64,000 nucleotides of DNA from Lanius collurio (lineage: Eukaryota > Chordata > Aves > Passeriformes > Laniidae), in contig JACBWW010000015.1 in assembly GCA_020086605.1 (NCBI GenBank), positions 4,145,642-4,209,641 on the forward strand, in the 5' to 3' direction. The notes beneath the pieces are model-generated. The model saw nothing but the letters and a program-made list of their open reading frames with translations. It was not told the origin of the DNA and ran no database searches. Both the position numbers and the translations under genes were made by a program. This document shows positions 1-12,419 of this stretch, in pieces; positions within the stretch are counted from its first letter, which is position 1, and each line of letters starts with the position of its first letter.

Positions 1-923
1 GACATTCTAGTAGATGTTTACAGAAAGCAGAATGATGCTCCAGAAGTTTGTTTTCAGAGTTAGATTGGCAGAAATTACAAGTAGATGGAATAGCATTACC
101 TATTAAATGATATATATATGTATCAACAGATTTTAAAAGGTATGAATGTTTTAGAAGTGTTGAGATAATTATTGGAACAAAGATTTTTTTTAAAATTATG
201 ATCATTCTAAAATGAACCTTCTCTCTCTTTTAAACAGCAGGATTTCTCTAATACTGTACATGCTTTTATAATTACTTTACTTCACTTTAATACTTTAATG
301 AAGACCAGTTTAATTAAATTAAATTTCTCCCTAGTGGTAACTCAATCAAAATGCATTCTACCCTCATTATGCTATCTGTAGGAGTCCAACATTTTAAGTG
401 CTGTAAGAGAAGCTGGTTTTAATGAGAATGGTCATGACGTATTATACTTGAGAGTCAAGTTACAGAAACTTTAAATGTCATATAATGAAGAACTATATAT
501 TAAGATGAGGGGGTAGAAACTTCTGTGCTAATTGGTTCTGCTCAATATTGTCCTTTAAATTGTAATGTTATTTATTACTTATTTATGACAGACATTTACT
601 TAAAATGTTATGCTGCATTCAAGTTTCAGTAATTAAACTTTTATAGATAAATATTTGTCTCTTTCTTAATGATTAGGAAAGCAATCACTGATGTTTATTC
701 TGAAATGACATTTATCATCATCTCCTGGAGAGCTGTTTAACAATGACACAAGTAACATGCTTATAAGGATTCTAATTTTAAAAAGGTTTTTTTTAGAAAT
801 GAGTATAGTATACATCTTGGTAATATTAAATATCTCTGTAAATTGTAGATACATACTAAACTTTGTAAAATATCCTTTTTCCAGCTGCTAATCTCTGGTT
901 TTAGACAATGAATCTATTTTGTA
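1..923. other. AT-rich unique sequence, no gene seen
   Basis: No reading frame of convincing protein character, no repeat family and no RNA gene was recognised. The minus-strand frame at 666-854 is short, rich in AT codons and looks like chance. Confidence 0.6.
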
Positions 924-1958
924 ACCATAGTAGGTCACCCGGTCCAACCCCTTGCTCAAGAAGTGTCATCCTACAGCACACGGCACTGACATTTCTTGAA
1001 TATTTCCAGTGAGGGACACTCCACAGCTTCTCTGGATGATCTATTCCTGTGGTTGACCACCCACACAGTAAAGAAGTTCTTCCTCCTATTCAGGTGGAGC
1101 TTCCTGTGCATCAGTTTCTGCCCATTGCTTCTTGTCCCATTGCTCAGCACCACCAAGCAGAGCCTGGCTCCATCCTCTTGGCATCCTCCCTTCAGATACT
1201 TACAGACACTGATGACTACCTCTCAGACATTTCTTCTTGAGGTTGAACAGGCCCAGCTCTCTCAGCCTATTCTTGTAAGAGAGATGGTCCAGTCCCTTAA
1301 TCATCTTTGTCATCCTAGGCTAGACTCACTTCAGGAGATTCATGTCTCCCTTATACTGAGCAGCCCAGAGCTGGACGCAGCATTCCAGATGTGGCCTCAC
1401 CAAAGGCTGAGTAGAGGGTCAGGATCACATTCCTCAACCTGCTGGAATGCTCTGCCCAAGGACACCCTTGGCCTTCTTGGCCCCAAGGGCACTGCTGGCT
1501 CATGGACAGCTCGGTGTCCACCAGGAACCCCAGGTCCTTCTCCACAAGCTGTTTCCCAGCAGGTTGGCCTCAGCCTGTTGGTGCCTGGTTATTCATCCCC
1601 AGGTGCAGGACCCTGCATTTACCTTTGTTGAATTTCAGCTGGTTCCTCTCTGCCCCCCTCTCCAACCTACCTTGCAAGGTCCCTCTGAAGGGCTGCAGAG
1701 CCCTCTGGGGCATTGGCCACTCCTTCCAGATTTGTGTCATTGGTGAACTTGCTGAGGAAGCATCTGCCCCATCATCAAGTCATTGAAGAACAAGTTAAAT
1801 ATTTAGTGATTCAGGAAAACTTGAACCTTGGGGAACACCACTAATGAAAGGCCTCCAACTACAACCTGTGCCACTGGCTATGACCCTCTGGGATCTGCCA
1901 TTCAAACAGTTCTCAATCTGCCTCTGTTTAGCCCACACCTCCTGGAAGAGCAAGTAAT
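924..1958 (-). mobile_element. CR1 non-LTR retrotransposon, 5'-truncated, long diverged copy
   Basis: The plus strand reads as the complement of an avian CR1 3' portion. It opens with a GGTCCAACCCCTTGCTCAAG-like stretch near 938, continues through AGTAAAGAAGTTCTTCCTCC (about 1068), CAGAGCTGGACGCAGCATTCCAG (about 1368) and CCCCAGGTCCTTCTCCACAAG (about 1528), and ends around the CAGTTCTCAATCTGCCTC block near 1910. The element therefore runs on the minus strand, with its 3' end at the low coordinate and its C-terminal reverse-transcriptase (ORF2) region to the right. The minus frame 1351-1545 begins with residues EKDLGFLVDTELSMSQQC, which fit the ORF2 C-terminal region, and then loses frame, so the copy is dead. 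The 211-codon plus frame at 996-1631 is antisense and not a gene. Edges are approximate. Confidence 0.93.
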
Positions 1959-2474
1959 ATAAGACTTAATTAGGGAGTACTTCTTTCAGTATAGTTCCAT
2001 GAAACTGTCTACAGTATCTCTAAACTACATCAGTAGGTTTTCTTTGTCAGGAAACTTTGCTGCTGTCAAGGTATCACCTTAAGTCTGAAAGAACATCGGC
2101 TGAATATCAAAGTGCACCAGGTTAGATTAAGGCAATACTGGACAGAAGGAAAATTACTTGCAAGAGATCATCATGAAATAGACTGTGCTTACTGATAACT
2201 TTTAGTATCTGTCCACAGCTAACTTAAAATCAGCTCAGTATATATTATAACCATTGAACATTTCTGCACCAATGCTTAATGGGGATGGGACCTGTCCACA
2301 AGCGATTTCCTACTGTTAGGAAACAAACTGAAATAGAATGTTTATTAAAACATCTTCAAAAAAATCAAAACTGACCAGCCTCTTACTATAAAACATAAGC
2401 AAACGAATATTTCCTGAATTACTAGCCACAGAATCACAATAAACCATAGTTTCAACCTTTTACACTTTCTGAAA

Positions 2475-2592
2475 TTTAAATGTATATAATATACGTTATA
2501 TATACATTACATATATTTGCAACATGTATAACAATAGATACACATATAGGTGTATATATACTCTGTATATGTGTTAATATATAAATTTTTTA
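2475..2592. repeat. TA-rich low-complexity tract
   Basis: Runs of alternating T/A with interspersed G/C, such as TATATAATATACGTTATATA and TGTATATATACTCTGTATAT. It is a degenerate (TA)n/(TATG)n microsatellite-like patch with no coding content. Confidence 0.7.
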
Positions 2593-3039
2593 ATATTACT
2601 ATGGTGTTTAAAGCAACAGTCTTGTGTATATTTCTTCGTAATTTGCTTTGACGTTTCTTGATTTGGTAATTAGCAACATAATTTCTCAGAATTTATGTTG
2701 AAACTGCTAAAGCTAGATGTTTGATATCTTTGAAAAACTAATGCTAGGAAAAAGCCGCTCACTGACTTCAGATAGACAGCATTCAAAAATTTCTGCTTCA
2801 GCCCAGTGATTAAATACTAGGATAAAATTTTACTATGTGATATGAAGTACCTTATCATAAATGGAAAAAAAAATTATCTTCTGAAGGATTTGACCTGTTG
2901 TAACATTTATGAATCTCATTAACTGGTTACTAGATTATGTGTAATTATGTCAACAAAGGGCTGAATCTAATTCTGACATCAGAAGGACAAAAAATAAAGA
3001 ATGTAAGCAGGTTTTGAGGAAGTTCTTATTTACAAAAAT

Positions 3040-3063
3040 AAAAAAAAAAAAAGGAAAAAAAAA
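3040..3063 (+). repeat. A-rich simple repeat
   Basis: Two A runs separated by GG, forming a short interrupted homopolymer. There is no associated element. Confidence 0.7.
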
Positions 3064-6000
3064 ATCAGGATTAATTCCAGCAGACTTGCCTAGCTTAGCC
3101 TTGTGGAAGCATGTAAAGGCTCAGCAAATACCACCTTTTCATTTTACGTCTTTTTGATCATTCTTAACCTGCTGGTAAAGTTGCAGGTGCTTCTGCGGTA
3201 GATTTTGTATTTCATTCACTGACAACCTTCCCATCTTTTTTCATTTTTGCAGTGACAGAACTTATGGTTTGAAAAATACCAGTTGGATTTAATTTCTCTG
3301 CTGCAGAGTTTAAACTGCTGCTGATATATTCCATGTAGATGCATTTTTTTCCTTCCTGTGTTCCTCTGTGTTTAATTCTATTTTTGCCTTTCCCTTGTTC
3401 CAGTCTATTGATATTTGCATATTTCTTTAGTTCATTTGCAATCCCAAACTATTTTTTGGTATCTGTTCACCGATTTTCAACTTCCCTCTCAACTGTTTCT
3501 CTCTCATCTGTTTTTAAAGTTAGTGGCCCTCAGATGTTATCCATCTTAAGATTACACTGAAACAGGTAGGAAGGTGAGAAAAAAGATTCTCAGCACACAC
3601 AGAGAGGACAATCTTTTAACAGGAATACAGAAGCTGCAGCTGTGGCTCAGAAAATGACAGGAATAGGTAATTATGTACTTCTTTCACAGAGGTATATGCC
3701 TTATATTAGGAGCAATAGTGTTCCACTTGTTTCCTTTTGGAGAATAAGCAAATATTATCTTGCGTATAATACATAATGGAGATTTAATAAAAATAATCTA
3801 AAATCTTATTTAAATTTGAAAAATTGCAAAAAATTCAATGCTACTATCTTAGGAATGTGGTGACAGTACTATGTCATATGATTTTAGGACTATATAAAAT
3901 TAATAACATATTTATAACATTATTTTCCCCTAATTTATCATTCTAGTGAGTATATCTAAATTGTCATACTCAGTATTTATTCCAATTATATCTCAATTAT
4001 GGTCTTAAGATAGATGGAATGGAATACAAATAATTGAGCCACTACTGAAACTCACTGATCAGCTTAGCAAGTGAATCTGATCTTGGGATGGACTAGATAT
4101 TAACATGCAATATAAAGTAACCTGTTTGGAGACTTAATTGCTAGAAACTACTACTAAATGAAACATATACTTGAAATGAATTTATTTTCAGAAAGCAATT
4201 GTAAAGTGAAGGGTGAAGGAAATCAATTAATAACTGCAATGTAATCTTCATGCAGACATCTTTAATATTTTGAAGTCATACTAAGCCCACTATAATAAAA
4301 TACAGCTATAATATTATCCCAGCTGGGGTTATTTTCATTTCAATTTTTATTTCATCCTTCTGTCATTGCTGCTTAATGCTTTACTGCTTTATTTATTTCT
4401 ATTTATTTATTTAACGTTCTAGTAAAGTAGAGACTTTAATAAATACCTGAGCAGGGAAAAAAAGAGGTATCAGAAATATTTAGTAAGTACTAATACTACT
4501 TAGTATACAGAATCTCTCTTTTCTTCAGAGTGGAATAGAGTCCATATTGTTGTTTTACGGTCTTTGTGTGGTCTAGGTGTCATATTCTTAAAAATCTTCA
4601 CTTAGTGGTCCTTTGTCAAAAATTTAGTGATGTGTTATTGTTGACAATATTTATTGGAATTTCTCTCTGGAAGTACATCTGTGGTGTAGCTTTTTTTTTT
4701 CTTTTTTATTACTTAATACGCAACTGTTTGGCTGGAGAATTATTGAATCTGCATTTTATAGTCTGTTATTAAAAATAAATTTTAAAAAGGAGCCACTAAT
4801 ACCATTGAACTTGTCCATAGGACATAACAGCAATACACACTTCAGGTACTGAAAATATTTCTCTCTTGTACACTCTTAATAAAAGGGAAGTATATTTTGT
4901 ATTTGCCTCTCTACTAAGTCCATAAAACCTCATTCAACAAGAAGCAAAAAGGTGACACTTTTATTATTGCTGTTGAATAACTGGTTGCATTTTTTACTCA
5001 TTTTACATCATTTTCAAGGAAGAAATGAGGCTAGCTGTCCATGTGATTTTATACAGCTTATAACTCAGCTAAAAATGAATGAATTTTCATGAGAAAAACA
5101 ATGGTTCTCCTCAACCTGACAAAATTCTGTATTCAGTATCAAATTCTGCTTCACAACCAGGTATGTAAAATCTAGTAACTGCTTAGCACTGTGAACCTTG
5201 ACTTCTTGGGTAGTCTAGTATGAGAAGGGGCTTGTGGTAAAGATTGGTAATGGTGCATTTCCCTTTCACCAGAATAAAAACATAATAATCAGACAATAAA
5301 CTTTTATGTCTTTCTGAAATTTAGCAATTACAGAGAGTTGAAAAAAAGAATGCTAATGGAATACAAGGCTGTCAGAAGCAAATAATTGTACAGAAGATTC
5401 CAAGGATATTCACTAAAGATGATATAAGTACATGTATAGTTTAAAAGTCTGTGTCTGAAGGTTTATTCTATAAACAAAGGGTTCTTTGCAGCTAACAAGC
5501 TTTTTGAAACAACAGAGGAAGACAATTAGGACAGAACTGTTTTGTCACAAATCAATAAGCAACAATTACACAAAAAAAAGGCAGAAACATGAAGCCAAAA
5601 GTTAGATCACAGAATGCTATCAAGGCACATTGTGTACCACATCATAAGATGTATCATTGAAAGCAAGCTTGAAGTGTTTGAAAAAATTGAAAATGCTGAC
5701 TTGAATACAGTCAGCAAAAGAAATAAGAAAACTAATACCTAGCAAAGTAGGCAAAATGGTCATCATAGACAAATGACAATTACTCTGATAGCCAGCTTCT
5801 TTCCTTGTCTAGAACACAAACAAGAACAAATGTACTACAACCACAAAATACTAAAATGTTATTGCAGCAACGGTATTGTAATGCCTACCATACTCATTCA
5901 GGACCACAGAAATCACATCCTTTCTTCAGATGGTGAATAAATACCACAAGATCTTGTGATAAATTTATCTCAAGAAATTGTCATAAAAAATATCTCAAGA

Positions 6001-7733
6001 CCTGTTCTAAGTGTAGCTACATAATAAAAATTATATTATATAAGTTATGCAACTTAGCAAAAGGCTATTAATGCATTAAATATAGTTAATTTGTATTAGG
6101 ATAAAAATATAAATAAATATTGTTGATAAACATGTGGAAATAATTAAGGGTTTGGAATTTACTTCTCTGATATGCAGACTTTATGAGAGAGTAGGAAGAA
6201 CATGAAGATGGACAGGACAGAATTAGTATTCAGGGAGAATTTCTTCCTTCTTTTGGTACAATTTTATTCTATGATTTTTTTTTTTTAAGTGCACAATTAC
6301 GATTTAAAAGCACTTGAAATTCTCACAACCTTTACTCTAAACAAACTGCTCAACTTTTTCCCCATAATTTCTCAAACGACTTTAGCCAGAATGCTTCACA
6401 TTAGACCTGCTATCAGTAAACTCCCTTTCCTTCCAGCCTTAGAAAAATCTTACCAGCAGTGAACTTGATTATAGGGCATTCTTGAATGACTGAGTGTCTG
6501 GAAATTAACAGGACCCCTGCCTGGTTTCTATGAGAAGCCTTTACAGATGCACTTTTGCGAGACTTTCCTTGACTTTTACTTCAAATCACTTTTACAGGTT
6601 TAACTGTTAAGTTTTCCATATTAGAAGAACTTTGATGTCTCCTGTTCAAAACTGAAGTTGTTGAGGGTACAGAATAGAAATTGCTGTCTCCTATTTTATA
6701 AAGGACAGATATTACATTTCTAAAATGGGCCACAAAACAAACTATATCCACTTTCTGGTGAAATTTAAAAAAAATACTTTGTTTTGTAAAATCATTATGA
6801 CTCATGGTCATAATAATATATAGATCACAAGCAAAAGAAAGCAAGAACAGATTAAAAGATGGTTGTTGTCAAAAACCTCTAAACTGTTCAGTGTGTGTTC
6901 TTTTGCAGCACTGGTGTAGTTTTTTGCTGTACTATGTTACTATAAATGTGACAAAGAAATTGCTTTTTATGTATTTTCTCAGCAAAAACATAGCAAGTTC
7001 TTTAAGTGATATGGAATTGGCAAATTGAAATCAAGCCTCTCTAACATGAAAAAAAGTTAGCAATTAAGTATCATATGAAGAATAAAGAATTCTAATAAAA
7101 AATATCACAAGATCTGCACACTTGACAAGGTTTAAAATAAAGAACAATATTTCATTTTCTAATCTATGGCAAAAACTAAATTTTACAAACATAAGAAAAT
7201 TCAAAGTACTTTGATACATCTTTAAAGATTAAACATGCTTAGATGGATCCTGATGACCATTATGTCTAATTAGAATGAAAGTGATCAGTTTTGCTCTTTT
7301 AAGGACTTGCCTGCTTTGAGGCAGTCTAACCTTTGGGTGCTTTAGTCTAAGAATTATTCCTCAAGCGACAAGATCAAAAGTCAGCTATATTTTAAGTGTG
7401 TAGCCTCTTATTTATGGCTTTCCCTCACAGCTCTCTCTCTCCAGTTTTACAGCCTCAAACTTTTCCTTTCACGCCAGCGTAATATTTATAACAGACTTGT
7501 GTTTATCTCACAGACCTCTGGCTTCCTTGCAATAGACCATGCAAGTCACCCTGGAAATGACAAATCTCAAGGATTTCAGACACTAGGGGCTGCAAAAGTC
7601 AGTTTGGGAACTAGCACCACTAACTGCTAGAAAAACAAACAACAAATTGAAACAGGAGCCTGTTGTTTCTTATTCTGCCTTTCTATACAAAAAGGCAGGT
7701 TGTAGCTTGACATCCCACGGTTCTGGAATGACG

Positions 7734-7755
7734 CCATTAACGTTATTGTTAATGG
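7734..7755. repeat. Small perfect inverted repeat (8-bp arms)
   Basis: CCATTAAC (7734-7741) and GTTAATGG (7748-7755) are perfect reverse complements around a 6-nt loop. A stem this short is expected by chance in 64 kb; it is recorded only as structure. Confidence 0.5.
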
Positions 7756-10700
7756 AGCTTCTGAGAGACCACACACATGTATGTATACCATCCTCTACCT
7801 CACTCCAGGAGACTATTTGCCTTTTAGTATCCTCCTAATTAAACAGGTTTAGCCACACTGTCTCAGACTGCAGTGTACAGGAATAAGCGACAACCATTAT
7901 CAAGGCATTTTGATAAGAAAATATGTTAAATATAAAAAGAGAAAGACAGTGACACTCATGCTTTGTAAAAGGCGAAAATTAAAGCAAAAAAGAAATGTAA
8001 GGAAGAAACTGAGAGGAGACACCAGAGGAAAACTGAAGTCGTCCAGTCTGATCTTATGACCTGTTGCAAAAATATGTGGTACCAGAAATACAAAAGAAAA
8101 CAAATTTATTCTATGCTCAACATACTTTTCAAATAGTCCAACCAGATCAGGAAGTCATGGTTCTTACTATCTGAAAATAAAAAAACCTTATTCTTAATCC
8201 AGTAACACAGTCTTGAAAAAAAGAAAAGGAATACACAGAAATCAATGTAAGCATATTAATCTCAATTCCAGTCTTCTGATGAGGGTAGCTCTCAAATACA
8301 TCTCAACACACATAGAGAGATTGAATGCTGATGAATAATACATATATTTTCCAGCTTCAAGAAAATCATTTATCTCTGCAAATGCAAGCCAGAAATGCTA
8401 CTGAATGCTTTTTAACATGTGAGTCTTGACATGTTTTTTTGAGGATAAGAGAAGTACATTGAACTTTTTCTGCAATAAACAAGTTCTATTAAGATCAGTT
8501 TATTTTGCATCTTTGATAATATTGAAATGAATAATAATTGGATACTCTTTAACATGTAATTATTGTAGTTCACACCTTATAACAGAGTGTGTAGAAATAC
8601 TTAAAATTAAATTGCAATGGTTTGCTGGAATAAAAAATGAGATGATAAGTCAAATGATAAAATTCAGGGGTTTTTTTTCTTTTGTATTTTTGTACAGAAA
8701 ATTATCTTCCCTTATGCCTCAAGAAAAGGGTAACTCAGCTTCTTTTCATTAAGGGTTAGGAAAAGAAATCAAAGTGAATCTGCCTGAGCAATACTGAACT
8801 TTGCTAAGATTTAAATTGTATCCCTTTTGAGAAAAAAGAGATATTTATCCTTAAAATCACTTCTATATAAATTGGTTTTATTCTATGCATTCAAGTGCAT
8901 TCTAGGCATCCCAAAGCATAGATTATAATCAGATGGTTCTACATGCTTTGAGGTGATGGAAATGATTTCAGGTGAGAAAATACTGAATCATTACTCAATT
9001 GATATTACATCTTTAAAACTTTAATTTTATAATAACAACTTACAGCCTTCTAAAAAAAAAAGACACCCCACCTCTAAACAAACCCAAACTTTGGCTCAGA
9101 AAGAGTTAAATAAAAAAATAAACTAAAAAACCGCAAAATAATAATATTACTATGGCATATAAACTAGATTCTTGAGGCATACCTATGACTTCTTGGGAAA
9201 AGGCGATTCTTTACCACATTGGAGGATCTGGAAACCCCATTTTTTATTGCTTGGTTTTTTTGAGGAGTATGAAGGAGAAGTTTTTGAAGATACAATTATC
9301 TCAAGAATACAATATAAGAAATTTCAAAACTATAGATAAAGAAGCTTTCCTGAAGTAGATAACATCTCTTTTTGCCTGTGGAAGCATCCCTTCTCTTTGC
9401 TAAATAGGTGCAGTGATTTTTTTTAATAAACTCCAAAGGAGTCTTAAATATTATATTTAAGACCACAATCAGCATTCTTTGTGTCTGCATTTACTTTGCA
9501 TTTCACAATATATTGAAGAATAATTATGAATGACAAACTAATTTGCTTTCTTTCTTATGTTGTTGTTTCTTTTGAGTTACTTTTGAGCAACTGCTAAATT
9601 ACACGCAGGAGGTTTATTAATATTTCAATACTAAATATAAAATGTATTCCTACAGTGTCATATGAATACAGGGGGATGCTGCCATTTCTTGTAATATGAC
9701 TAATCATTTAGCTATGCACATAGGATTTAGTTATATAGGTAAAAGTAATCAACTAGAAATTTTAGAATAGGGGTTTTTTTTTCTTTCGAGATTATCACAT
9801 ATCCTTGCAAAAAGTGATATGAGAACTGTTAATCACAACAGAAAATTGCTGGTTAACCTAGAACCCCTGGTTTTATATTAACAATATTAAGAAAATACAC
9901 AATCATAATGAATTTAGTCAAAGAGCTGCAACCAGTCAATAGCCAATATCACTGCAGAATATATGGTTTTATAATCCTGTTCCACTGTTGTGCAAGACAG
10001 TGGATAATATTACATCACAGTATGGCATGCAGATATATGCCATAGAGATTAATTGCAATTATTTAGAAGTAGTTTTTCTAAATTATCTAATGTAAAAAAA
10101 ATCAAAGTAAATACATATATTGCTTAAAAATAACTGTTCCAGAGATCTGACTTTATAAAACCCCGAACTCTATACAGGCCATATTAAACTGACAATGTAG
10201 GCTTGCTAAAACTCTGTTGCATAATAACAGCTACAGAATTCGTAATTACAGAATTTAAGACGCAAAAATTGCATTTTTGTTTACAGATGAATACATATAG
10301 ATCAGAAATGTAATACTAATATCAATGTTAACACTGATACAAAGACTGTTCCTAAGGCTAAGAATGAGAAAAAAAATCCTTTAATTCTTGGTCTACATTT
10401 CAACCTATCATTTAAGACAAAATTAGATAAATACAGATGCTCTACAGAAGCAACACACTAACAACACACTACTAAACTACGGAAACGCATGCACATGAAT
10501 CTGAAAAATGAGATTCCCAGATTTCATTCTGTTCCTAATTACATTATCAAAGCTGTTTTAAGTGGGCCTAAACTATGCCAAGGTTCTTTGCTTAGTGACT
10601 ACTGACTACCTGATATCCTGAAATATCTTATGTCAAATGAATCAGTATCAGTCAAATCTATTCTGTACATAAGAGCTTATCACAATAACTAAAATCGTTT

Positions 10701-12134
10701 GGGAAAAAAAGAAACCAAAAAACTCATATTCAGCATGTCGAAAAGTTTTCCTAAAACACTGAAGAGGAAATTTTGTCCTGATGCAGAAACACTTGTGTTG
10801 GGGGAAAAAAGAAGTTGTCAAAACTCCAGGTTCAGGGTAGGCTTCTCTCTGGGTAAATAACTGTCCTGTTCATCAAGACCACTAACATCTACAAGGAATC
10901 AGCAACAACCACAAACATATATCTAGCAAGGTGATTTTGCCCATAAATTTGATTGATCCATCTCTACTGACTACATCCCAGATGAAGTGCTTCAACTTGC
11001 CTACAAAATCCCATACACTTATAGAATAAATAATTTCAGAGTATTTCCTCATAGTCTAAATGTATGTTAAGTTCAACTCTACTGTAGAATGTAAGAACTA
11101 TAATGGAGAGAATTCTGTATGTACAGCAGCAATCAACTGTAGATATTATATGAAACATTTTCCCCTGGTTGAAAAAATGCACGATAATTTTTATCTGTAG
11201 GTAGCATTATAGACAGGAAAAGGATATAGTGCACATGTAAAGTGTCTCCAAGTCATCACACTGACAAAGCAATTAAAAAAAATTGAAGGAACACTCTATG
11301 CTTTCAATATAGCTCTTCTAAAACATGAATTAAATTAAAATTTTGCATAATAATACTCTGGTTTCAGTTTGAGCAACATTGTACTGCAAATCTGCAAAGA
11401 CTTTGATGAATACCCTATTAAGATAACAGCCCAGTCAGCTGCAGTATTGTTTATAATCTTAATGGGTTTTAGACAGCAATGAAGGCGCAATAATTTTGTT
11501 CCATTTCAAATAATGTAACATTGAAGGGCATTCAAGGAAACAATTCTATTATTCATTTTTGCATCTCTTGGTGTATGATGATTACACCACATTTTTTATT
11601 CCATAAAATAATGTTAAAAAAGTCTGAAGCAATAACTTTTCTCATGATGTTTACTTACCTACAGTACTTATCAATTATTTGAGTTTAAAGTTACATTTAT
11701 GTGGACTAACCAAATTACATTTACTAGTTAGTATTTTGAGATTTACTTAACTTTACCAAATCTTTGTTTCCATTAACTGAATGTAATCAGGACTGAATGA
11801 AGTGCTTCCTTCACGGAGAATCTATCTCAATAAAGCATAAGTAATTTGGAAGTCTCAGGATTTGGATATAACACTTGCTCCAAAGAAAAAGTTCAGCTAT
11901 AAAACTGCAAACTTCTCTTCATGTGACTTGTCTTTGCTGAAATAACAATATTAAAGGTTACTCAAAGTTTTACAGAACTTGTCTCCAAATTTTCTAAAGG
12001 TGTAAGAGTTCACAATTACAGTTATTTCTACAGGAGAGCATTTTTAAAAGGTGTTGCCTTTTAAAATAATGTGTTGATAGATATCTTGCATATCAGTACA
12101 AAGAAATACTTTTAAGATAACATATGCAATTGAA

Positions 12135-12419
12135 TTAACCTGTTATAAGGTATTGTTTTTCTAAAAGTTTCTCTTTGTGCGCTGAAATATTTGTTTTATT
12201 GATGCCAACAGAACTTATTAATGTAAGTAGATCAGGAACATAATTTTTTTTTCTAACTTTAATGTAATAAGCAACACTCATAACCATGAGCACATAAGGT
12301 ACATCTTTAAATTTTTGTAGGAACTGGGACCCTGGACTGGCCAGACCTAATCTCTCAGCCATTTCTGGGGATAGTGCAGGGTAATGTGGGCTCAAAACCA
12401 TTCCAAATAGTCTGCACAC
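12135..12419 (-). other. Unassigned 94-codon open frame
   Basis: The translation starts MCRLFGMVLSPHYPALSPEM and is better balanced in composition than most frames here. It has a short hydrophobic patch (VPYVLMVMSVAYYI, about residues 41-54) followed by a basic segment. No family was recognised. The first third lies in a slightly GC-richer patch (about 12315-12420), while the rest is AT-rich. No convincing promoter, splice signal or poly(A) arrangement was seen. It may be chance or a decayed fragment of something old, and it is not called as a gene. Confidence 0.15.

Larger units (their letters stand above)
1959..12134. other. Long AT-rich unique stretch, no gene seen
   Basis: About 10 kb without a recognisable exon, RNA gene or transposon. 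It contains AT-rich low-complexity patches and short homopolymer runs (listed separately where notable). Frames at 3339-3560, 4566-4772, 6581-6844, 6804-7028, 7647-7838, 7900-8103 and 9296-9490 are all short, with phenylalanine/isoleucine/lysine-biased translations typical of AT-rich non-coding DNA. Confidence 0.6.

Noticed and set aside
996..1631. 211-codon plus-strand open frame, the longest in the window
   Set aside because: It lies wholly inside a minus-strand CR1 element and is its antisense. The real CR1 frame runs on the other strand and is broken.
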